Source: Mesorhizobium shangrilense
GTDB lineage: Bacteria; Pseudomonadota; Alphaproteobacteria; Rhizobiales; Rhizobiaceae
Direction of reading: 5' to 3'
Assembly (NCBI RefSeq): GCF_040537815.1
Contig: NZ_JBEWSZ010000001.1
Span: 1,984,001 to 2,048,000, forward strand
DNA length: 64,000 bases
The position numbers were made by a program, and so were the translations under genes. The first letter of the stretch is position 1; each line of letters begins with the position of its first letter. Of the stretch, positions 56,826 to 64,000 are shown piece by piece. The notes below the pieces were generated by a model. It made no database searches. It saw only the letters and a list, made by a program, of their open reading frames with translations, and had not been told where the DNA came from.

Positions 56826-59800
56826 CTAGGCGGGAATCCTGACGACCACCTCGGCGTTGTCACCAGCCTTGGGCTCAAAAGATGACCCCTTGGCTTTGGC
56901 GCCGTTTACTTCAAGCGATACAGCCTTGGCCTTGCCGTCCCTGATGACGCGGACCTTGAGTTCGCCGCCCAACATCTTGAGCGTTGCGGTATAGCCGCCC
57001 CAATGGCTGGGCAGACGCGGCTGGAACTGGATGCGTTTGCCTCGCCTTTCGATGCCAAGGATGCTCTCGACCGCAGCACGATAGAGCCAGCCGGCCGAGC
57101 CCGTGTACCAGGTCCAACCACCACGGCCGCCCCTGCCTTCACCGGCATAGATATCGGCGGCCACGACATAGGGTTCGACACGATAGTGCTCGGCCGATGC
57201 CTCATCGAGAGCGTGGTTGACCGGGTTGAGCATCGAGAAACAGCGATATGCATCGTCGGTGCGGCCCATTTCGGCCAGCGCAATGACGAACCATGTCGCT
57301 GCGTGGGTGTACTGGCCGCCGTTCTCGCGGACGCCCGGCGGATAGCTCTTGATATAACCTGGATCCTTGTCGGTCTTCGAGAAGGGCGGCGTGAAAAGCT
57401 TGACGATCTGGAGTTCGTCATCGACCAGCATTTTCGTGGCCTGGTCCATCGCGGTCTTGGATCGCGCCGGATCGCCATCGCCCGAGAGCACGCTCCATGA
57501 CTGGGCAATGGAGTCGATCTTGCACTCCTCGGAACTGCGTGAACCAAGCGGCGTACCATCGTCGAAGCTGCCCCGGCGATACCACTCGCCATCCCAGGCA
57601 GTGGTTTCCAAAGCGCGCTTCAGCATCTCGGCATGCTTCGTCCAGGCCTGAGCATGCTTGGCGTCGCCTTCGGTCTTGGCCACGGCGGAAAAGTCGCCCA
57701 GCGTCTTCAGCAGGAACCAGCCAAGCCAGACGCTCTCGCCCTTGCCGTGGTCGCCGACCCGGTTCATGCCGTCGTTCCAATCGCCACCCAGGATCAACGG
57801 CAAGCCCGCGGGACTGCTGCGCTTGACCGCAAGGTCGAGCGCACGCGCGCAATGCTCGTAAAGCGAGGCGGTCTTCTTCAACGGTTCAGGCGTGAAGAAG
57901 GCGTCATGCTCACCTTCGGCCAGAGCCTGGCCGTCGATGAAAGGCAGTTGCTCCTTGAGGATCGCGGTATCGCCTGTCACCAGCAGGTAGCGGGCCGTGG
58001 CATGGGCGAGCCATACAACGTCGTCCGAGATCATCGTGCGCACACCCGCTCCCGTGCGCGGCAGCCACCAATGCTGCACGTCGCCTTCGGGGAACTGCCT
58101 GCGCGCGGCGTTGAGGATCTGTTCGCGTGCCAGGTTCGGATCATGGGCAAGCAGAGCCAGCGTGTCCTGCAACTGGTCACGGAAGCCGAAGGCACCGCTC
58201 GCCTGGTAGAAGGCGGAACGGGCACGGATGCGGCAGGCTAGGCTCTGGTACGGCAGCCAGTGGTTGACCATGGCATCGAGCGCCTTGTCGGGCGTCTCGA
58301 CCTGGATGGTGTCGAGAAAACCGCGCCACTCGCGCTCGTTGTCGGCCAACCGCTGATCGAAATCCTTGCCGCGATGGGTCCGCACCAGCGCGCTGGCTTC
58401 CTCGACGGAGCCCGCATCGCCGAGTAGCCAAAGCAGGGTCACATCACCGCCGGCAGGCACTTCGATGTCGCGAACCATTGCCGCGCAGGGATCGTCACCG
58501 GCTTCGATGCGGCCTGACAGGGCGCTGCCGCTGAGGACAGCATGCGGGAATTCGCTTGTGCCATGCCGGCCGAGGAACTCGCTTCGGTCCGCCGTCACCG
58601 ATTGCGGATCGGTGTCCGAGGCAAGGAAGGCCACGCGTTCGCTGAAATCGAGGCCGTAGGGATTTTGTGCCAGCAACGCGCCGGTCGCGGCATCCCTGGA
58701 CGAAACGATCGTGGCCGCCGTGCGCGAGCGATGGCCGCCAAGCACCCATTCGGCATAGGCGTAGACACGCAACCGCACCGGCACCGAGCCGCCATTCTGG
58801 ATGCGCAGCCGGGAAATCTTCACCGGATCGACCGGATCCACAACATGGGTGAGATCCATCGACAGCGGGCCACGCCTGGAACGGAAGGTTGAAAAACCCT
58901 GCCCATGCCAAGCTTCATACGTCATCGTCGGATCGCGAACGACGGTGGCCAACGGCGAGAACGCCTTGCCACTGGCTTGATCGTAGATGTAGACGCCCTC
59001 GCCCGGCCGGTTGGTGACCGGGTCGTTCGACCACGGCGTCAGCTGGTAATCGCGGCTGTTGCGGCTCCAGGTGAAAGCAGCGCCTTCAGCCGATGTGTGG
59101 AAGCCGAACGACGCGTTGGAGACGACATTGATCCATGGCTGCGGCGTTGTGCGCCGGCCGGCCAGTCGCACGACATAATGCCGCCCATCGCTGTCGAAGC
59201 CGCCAAAGCCATTCCAGTTGCTCAGCCCACTGCCGTCCGCGCGGCTGTCCATCAAGGCATGATTGCCCATTGCTGGAGCCATCGGGACTGGCAATGACGG
59301 TTCGCGAGCGGTCGCCGCTCCGACAGGCTGCTGAGCATCACGCGCCTGTAGAGCAGCGGCTTCGGCCCGCTCGATCTGGTCGAAGATCGTACCGTTGCGC
59401 GTATGCAGCACCACCCGGGCGACGGCGAGCAAGGTCTTGTAGGTCGTCTCGTCCATCAGGTCGCGGCGCACCGCGAAGATGTGCTGGCGCGGCCCGAGTT
59501 CCTTGCCTCGCAGGCGACTGTTTTCGCACAGCGTCTCGACCGCGCGTTGCAGGTCCTGGACATAAGAGGACGCCTGCTCGTTGACGACGACGAAATCGAT
59601 CATCATGCCACGGGCACGCATATACTCCTGGAAGCGTAGCGCCTGGGCGACGATTTCCAGATCGGCCACATCGCCGATCCTGACCAGGAAGATCGGAAAG
59701 TCGCCGGAAATACTGGTTGGCCACAGGCTCGATTGCTTGCCGAGCCCGGAGGCGATGGATTCGGCCGGAAGGCGCAGGAACGGATCGGGATAGATCAGGT

Positions 59801-62800
59801 AGCGCGCGAGCTTCTGCACGTTGGCGGCGTCGGTCAGGCTCAACCCCAGATGACGGGTCTGCACCTGGCTGCGCGTCCAGGCGAGCATCGCTTGGCGGGC
59901 GAAACTTTCCTGATGATCAAGCCGGGCGATGGCCTGCTCCAGTTCGGCGCGGTTCGCGCCGACGGCGGTCCAGAATGTCAGCGATATCTTCTTGTTCGCT
60001 GGCACACGCACCTGGCGGCGCAGCGAGACGATCGGATCCAGCGTGAAGCCGGAGTGACCGCCAAGCTTCGCGCCAGGATCAAAGGCAGCCGCATCGACGA
60101 TGGTGCGGCCACGCCCGATGAAGGCGCGCCGGTCGGTTTCCGCCTCGGCGTCCCGCGCGGGGCCGGATGGATCGGTGACGAAGTGCACCATTGTGATGTC
60201 CGGTTCACTCGTTTCCCGCTTGCGCCGCGTGGCAAAGATCGCGCCGTTATTGGGAGCAATTTCCGTTTCCACGAACATCTTCGAGAAGGCAGGATGCGCA
60301 TTGTCCGAGGCATCCGAGCCGAGCACCAGTTCGGCGAAGGATGTCACCTCAATATGCCGATCGGTGTTGCCTTCGTTGTAAAGCGTGACCCGGCGGCCCT
60401 CGCCATTGCCTTCCGAGATGACGATGCATTCGACCTCGGAGCGCAGCGTGCCCACCGTCTTGACAAAGCTCGCCTTGTCGTCGGAGAACAATGTCTGCGA
60501 CTTTTCGTCGGCCGCGCGCTTCGGCTCGGCTGTCGCCGACCACCAGTCTCCGCTGCCCGCGTCGCGCAGGAAGATATAGGAGCCAAGCCGGTCTTCCGTC
60601 GGATCGGGCTGCCAGCGGGTGATGGAAAGCTCACCCCAGCGGCTGTAGCCCGAACCTGTTGCCGTGACCATGACCGAGTACCGGCCATTGGACATCACAC
60701 TGGTCGAGCGCAGCGCCTGCAAGGGATTGAGCACGATGCGCGTGTCGGGGCTTTCCACCTCGGTCTCGTCCTTGGCCCGTTCATCGGCCTCGGTCCTCAC
60801 CGTCGCCGTTGGAATGTCGCGCGGCGCCCTTTCCTGCAGCAGCAATTCGGCGGATTCGATGACCGGATCGCTGTGGAAGCGGTCGCGCAAGCGCCCTTCG
60901 AAAATAGCGTCGGCGACGGCGGCGATCGACATGCCCGAATGGTGCGCATAGTAGTTCAGCACGACGGCGTGGTCGGTACCTTCGGGCACGCGCTGCGGCG
61001 TGAAGTCGACCGCGTCGTAATAGCCATGACGACCAAGCGCGCCGATTTCGCGCAACCGGGCCAGGTTCTGGACAGCCTCGCGTGGGTTGAACTGCGCCGC
61101 CAGCACCGTGGCGTAAGGGGCAATCACGGTGTTCTGGCCAAGGCCGCGCTTCAGGCCAAGCCCGGGAACGCCAAAATTGGTGTACTGGTAGGTCAACTCG
61201 CGATCGCGGGCGTTGTAGGCCGCTTCGGAAATGCCCCACGGAACGTTCTTCTGGCGGCCGTACTGGATCTGTCGCTTGATGATCAGCTTGCTGGTCTGAT
61301 TGAGGATACTGCCTTGCGGCTCCTTCATCACCAGTGGCGGCATCAGGTACTCGAACATCGAGCCGGACCAGGACATCAGTGCGCCCTGGAAGCCGATCTC
61401 GACGATCGGCCGCCCAAGCCGGAACCAATGCTCGGTCGGCAGGTCGCCCTTGGCGATGGCGAACAGGCTGGTCAGTCGCGCCTCGGAGGCGAGCAGATCA
61501 TAGCAGCTCTCGTCGAGCTGACGTTCCTCGACCCGGTAGCCGATCGAGAGCAGCTTGCGCTCCGGCCGCATCAGGAAGGCAAACTCCATCTCGAAGGCAA
61601 AGCGGCGCGTGCGTTCGCGCAGCGTCAACAGCTTGGCGCGCAACGCTTCGACGGCATTGTCATCGCTATGCGAGTCGGAGACATGCGCCTCGCAGGTCGC
61701 TTCGAGTCTTGCCGCCCAATCGGCGATGACATCGCTGCGCGCCGATGCGGCTTCGGTGTCGATGGCGGTCGCCAGCTTGCGGATCTCGCCGGCCAGAATC
61801 GCTAGGTTGATCGTGCGGATCGACGCCATTTCGGGCTGCGCCTTGATGGTCTCGACCGCACGCCGCATACCGTCGAGACGGTCCGTCAGGCGCTGACGCA
61901 ACGGCCGCAACTGGCGGCGGTCGTCAGGCAAGTCGTCGAGGCTCTCCGAGAGGATCGTCACCGTGTCGAGGATGCCCTCGAAATCACCCTGGAGGTGGAC
62001 AGAGGGCGCCTCCGCCCATTCCGCGCAGGCGGCGGCGACCGCCACCAGATGGCCGGCAAGATTGCCGCTGTCCACCGCAGAAATATAGAGCGGATAGAGC
62101 GGCTTCAGCGTCGTCGTGTCGTACCAGTTGAACAGATGGCCGCGGCTGCGCGGCATGCTCTCGATGGTCGTCATGGTGGCGTCGATGCGGGTGATGGCAT
62201 CTGACAGGCTGATCCAGCCGAAATCGCGCGCCGAGACTACGGACAGGAGATAGACGCCGACGTTGGTCGGCGACGTGCGGGGCGCGACAACGGGCGCCGG
62301 GCTCTCCTGGAAATTGTCCGGCGGCAGGTTGTGATGCTCGGCCGTGACGAAGGTTTCGAAATAGTGCCAAGTGCGCCGCGCAACCGTGCGCAGCGCATGG
62401 ATGTCAGCGGCCGAGATGCGCAAGCGGTCCTCGGTTTCGGCCGAACGGCTGATCCAGGCGGCGACGGCCGGCGAACCGATCCAGAAAAGGGCGAAGAAGA
62501 AGGCGACGAAGGCCCCGGTGGAATCCGCCAGGACCGGGATGGCAAGGCCGACAAAACCGATGATCACCGCGCCATACATCATGCCGTAGTAGGAGCCGAG
62601 ATCGTTGTCGCCGTTCTTGTGCGCCTGTGAGGCGGTGCGCCATTCCAGCAGGTTCTGCCGGCTGACGAACAGCCGGTAGAATGTGCGGATGATCGCGTCG
62701 CCCATCATCCAGGCCAGATGCGCCATGAGAACGATCTTCAGCGCCACCATGGCCGTGCCAAAGGCAACATCGCGGGCCAGCGCCGAGAAATGACCGCGCG

Positions 62801-64000
62801 GCGTCTGGTCGCCGCTCTTCGGCAGGATCGCGTTGACGATGTCGAAAGTGGGGGCCATGAACAGCGTGAGGATGAGCAGGGCCTGCCATTGTGCCGCCTG
62901 CGTGAAGGGTAGCAGAGACCAACCGGCGATTGCCGCCATCACCCAGAAGATAGGCGTCACCGAGCGGCGCAGATTGTCGACCATCTTCCAGCGCGACAGC
63001 GCCGGCACACCCGAGCGCGGGTCGAGAATGAAGCCGAGAAGCTGCCAGTCGCCCCGCGCCCAGCGATGATGACGCGACGCGTCGACGGAGTAACGGGTAG
63101 GATAGTCCTCGACCAGTTCGACGTCGGTGACCAAGGCCGAGCGCGCCAGCGCACCCTCGAGCAGATCATGGCTGAGGATGGTGTTTTCCTCGATGCGCCC
63201 CTGCAGGGCGGCTTCGAAGGCGTCGACATGATAGAGGCCCTTGCCTGTGAAGGACCCGTCACCGAAGACGTCCTGGTAGAGATCGGATACGGCGAAGACA
63301 TAAGGATCCAGGCCGCGATTGGCGGAGAAAACCCGCTGGAAGAACGACGCATCATCGCCTGATGTCAGCGACGCGGTGATGCGCGGCTGCAGGATCGCGT
63401 AGCCGGCCGTGACCACGTGTTTTGCCGCATCGAAATGCGGCCGGTTGAGCGGATGACAAAGCTTGCCAACCAAGGTGGCGACCGCGTCGCGCGTGGTGCG
63501 CGTATCGGCGTCGAGCGTCATCACGTGGACGACGTTTTCCGGCAGGGGCACATCCAGCGGCAGGAAGGTGGTGTCGCTGTCGCCGCGCAACATCAGGTTC
63601 AGTTCATGCAGCTTGCCACGCTTGCGCTCCCAGCCCATCCATGCGCCCTGGGCGGCGTTAAACAGCCGGTGCCGGTGCAACAGATAAAAGCGGGGCGCCC
63701 CGGTTTCGACAGGGTGGCGGGCGTTCAGCCGGGCGATCTCGGCACGGGCGTATTCGAGGATTTCCATATCCCCGGCATCGATCTCGGTCTTGCTGTCGGG
63801 CCAGTCCGAAAGCAAGGCGAAGTGAATCTCGCCCGCCAGATTGGCGAGGTGATGCACTTCGATGTTGCGGATGTTTTCCTCGACGTCGTCGCGTGAGCCG
63901 ATAAGCGAAGGCACCACCACCAGTGTGCGCGCCTCCGTCGGCACGCCATGCTTGTAGTCATAGCCGACCAGCCGCGTTGGCTTCAGGAACAGCAGCACGA
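56826..64000 (-). CDS. ndvB: Cyclic beta-1,2-glucan synthase, C-terminal 2391 residues
   Basis: This very large inner-membrane enzyme builds cyclic beta-1,2-glucan from UDP-glucose. The gene starts beyond 64000; the frame stays open to the edge. The visible part begins in the glycosyltransferase region (VHVMTLDADTRTTRDAVATL carries the acidic motif; DLLEGALARSALV and RYSVDASRHHRWARGDWQLL are the E-D and QxxRW-like motifs), followed by membrane segments. It continues through the glucoamylase-like domain (LFNWYDTTTLKPLYPLYISA) and ends with the GH94 phosphorylase-like region (LILGGDWNDGMNRVG, SAGWLYRAAVESILGIERRG) that sets ring size. Family proteins are about 2800-2900 residues. It is followed by ndvA. 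Confidence 0.95.
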   Translation of the reverse strand, partial: VLLFLKPTRLVGYDYKHGVPTEARTLVVVPSLIGSRDDVEENIRNIEVHHLANLAGEIHFALLSDWPDSKTEIDAGDMEILEYARAEIARLNARHPVETGAPRFYLLHRHRLFNAAQGAWMGWERKRGKLHELNLMLRGDSDTTFLPLDVPLPENVVHVMTLDADTRTTRDAVATLVGKLCHPLNRPHFDAAKHVVTAGYAILQPRITASLTSGDDASFFQRVFSANRGLDPYVFAVSDLYQDVFGDGSFTGKGLYHVDAFEAALQGRIEENTILSHDLLEGALARSALVTDVELVEDYPTRYSVDASRHHRWARGDWQLLGFILDPRSGVPALSRWKMVDNLRRSVTPIFWVMAAIAGWSLLPFTQAAQWQALLILTLFMAPTFDIVNAILPKSGDQTPRGHFSALARDVAFGTAMVALKIVLMAHLAWMMGDAIIRTFYRLFVSRQNLLEWRTASQAHKNGDNDLGSYYGMMYGAVIIGFVGLAIPVLADSTGAFVAFFFALFWIGSPAVAAWISRSAETEDRLRISAADIHALRTVARRTWHYFETFVTAEHHNLPPDNFQESPAPVVAPRTSPTNVGVYLLSVVSARDFGWISLSDAITRIDATMTTIESMPRSRGHLFNWYDTTTLKPLYPLYISAVDSGNLAGHLVAVAAACAEWAEAPSVHLQGDFEGILDTVTILSESLDDLPDDRRQLRPLRQRLTDRLDGMRRAVETIKAQPEMASIRTINLAILAGEIRKLATAIDTEAASARSDVIADWAARLEATCEAHVSDSHSDDNAVEALRAKLLTLRERTRRFAFEMEFAFLMRPERKLLSIGYRVEERQLDESCYDLLASEARLTSLFAIAKGDLPTEHWFRLGRPIVEIGFQGALMSWSGSMFEYLMPPLVMKEPQGSILNQTSKLIIKRQIQYGRQKNVPWGISEAAYNARDRELTYQYTNFGVPGLGLKRGLGQNTVIAPYATVLAAQFNPREAVQNLARLREIGALGRHGYYDAVDFTPQRVPEGTDHAVVLNYYAHHSGMSIAAVADAIFEGRLRDRFHSDPVIESAELLLQERAPRDIPTATVRTEADERAKDETEVESPDTRIVLNPLQALRSTSVMSNGRYSVMVTATGSGYSRWGELSITRWQPDPTEDRLGSYIFLRDAGSGDWWSATAEPKRAADEKSQTLFSDDKASFVKTVGTLRSEVECIVISEGNGEGRRVTLYNEGNTDRHIEVTSFAELVLGSDASDNAHPAFSKMFVETEIAPNNGAIFATRRKRETSEPDITMVHFVTDPSGPARDAEAETDRRAFIGRGRTIVDAAAFDPGAKLGGHSGFTLDPIVSLRRQVRVPANKKISLTFWTAVGANRAELEQAIARLDHQESFARQAMLAWTRSQVQTRHLGLSLTDAANVQKLARYLIYPDPFLRLPAESIASGLGKQSSLWPTSISGDFPIFLVRIGDVADLEIVAQALRFQEYMRARGMMIDFVVVNEQASSYVQDLQRAVETLCENSRLRGKELGPRQHIFAVRRDLMDETTYKTLLAVARVVLHTRNGTIFDQIERAEAAALQARDAQQPVGAATAREPSLPVPMAPAMGNHALMDSRADGSGLSNWNGFGGFDSDGRHYVVRLAGRRTTPQPWINVVSNASFGFHTSAEGAAFTWSRNSRDYQLTPWSNDPVTNRPGEGVYIYDQASGKAFSPLATVVRDPTMTYEAWHGQGFSTFRSRRGPLSMDLTHVVDPVDPVKISRLRIQNGGSVPVRLRVYAYAEWVLGGHRSRTAATIVSSRDAATGALLAQNPYGLDFSERVAFLASDTDPQSVTADRSEFLGRHGTSEFPHAVLSGSALSGRIEAGDDPCAAMVRDIEVPAGGDVTLLWLLGDAGSVEEASALVRTHRGKDFDQRLADNEREWRGFLDTIQVETPDKALDAMVNHWLPYQSLACRIRARSAFYQASGAFGFRDQLQDTLALLAHDPNLAREQILNAARRQFPEGDVQHWWLPRTGAGVRTMISDDVVWLAHATARYLLVTGDTAILKEQLPFIDGQALAEGEHDAFFTPEPLKKTASLYEHCARALDLAVKRSSPAGLPLILGGDWNDGMNRVGDHGKGESVWLGWFLLKTLGDFSAVAKTEGDAKHAQAWTKHAEMLKRALETTAWDGEWYRRGSFDDGTPLGSRSSEECKIDSIAQSWSVLSGDGDPARSKTAMDQATKMLVDDELQIVKLFTPPFSKTDKDPGYIKSYPPGVRENGGQYTHAATWFVIALAEMGRTDDAYRCFSMLNPVNHALDEASAEHYRVEPYVVAADIYAGEGRGGRGGWTWYTGSAGWLYRAAVESILGIERRGKRIQFQPRLPSHWGGYTATLKMLGGELKVRVIRDGKAKAVSLEVNGAKAKGSSFEPKAGDNAEVVVRIPA

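Noticed and set aside
59733..61805. 690-codon plus-strand frame opposite ndvB
   Set aside because: It is a composition effect of codon bias in ndvB, without motifs.

Overview
The window looks like the chromosome of an alphaproteobacterium of the Rhizobiales, most probably Mesorhizobium or a close relative. The evidence is the high-GC coding, the protein sequence types (ParC, AspRS, GuaB, RlmE), fused and overlapping ABC-transporter operons, and the cyclic beta-1,2-glucan pair ndvB/ndvA. The genus is inferred from sequence character; no search was run.

Layout. 1-17.4 kb is core chromosome: the start of an AI-2E-type permease, parC, an exported protein, aspS, a cupin, an MFS permease, rnd, a MAPEG protein, a membrane protein, guaB, a DHA2 MFS permease, rlmE, a Ppx/GppA phosphatase and a YbhN-type membrane protein. 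A tRNA-Gln(CTG) at 17388-17461 is the integration target of a 9.8-kb element (17415-27270). The element is bounded by a 47-bp direct repeat of the tRNA 3' end. It carries a tyrosine integrase, a small helix-turn-helix protein, a helicase-like replication protein, a run of co-oriented small genes (one scaffold-like), a HEPN (RNxxxH) abortive-infection-type gene and a possible 41-residue small protein. No capsid, portal or large terminase gene is visible, so it resembles a phage satellite or mini-island more than a prophage. Paired TGCAAC motifs 11 bp apart occur near both ends and once in the middle, and look like integrase arm sites.

27.3-37.1 kb, between attR and a tRNA-Cys, is a visibly AT-richer accessory stretch. 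It has a cyclase/AAA/TPR protein, a transposase remnant, and then the most unusual group here: an 87-residue protein with a Gly-Lys repeat tail, a JmjC-type oxygenase, a SET-domain methyltransferase-like protein and an exported S9 peptidase. A lysine-rich substrate with a hydroxylase, a methyltransferase and a protease suggests an undescribed peptide or protein modification system. This is inference from neighbourhood and domain content.

37.2-64 kb returns to backbone-like sequence: a TPR protein, an exported protein, then two divergent operons around an RpiR-type regulator. The leftward operon encodes an FAD oxidoreductase, a complete Liv-type ABC importer with a fused LivM-LivG, and a PaiB-like protein. 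The rightward operon (rpiR, cysteine hydrolase, glutamine-synthetase-like ligase, N-formylglutamate-amidohydrolase-like enzyme, class III aminotransferase) is joined by 1-4 bp overlaps. Together they look like uptake and breakdown of an amine or amino acid through a gamma-glutamylated intermediate. A lyxose-isomerase-like protein, a D-threonine-aldolase-family enzyme, an isolated ccmC, ndvA and most of ndvB (cut by the window end) complete the window.
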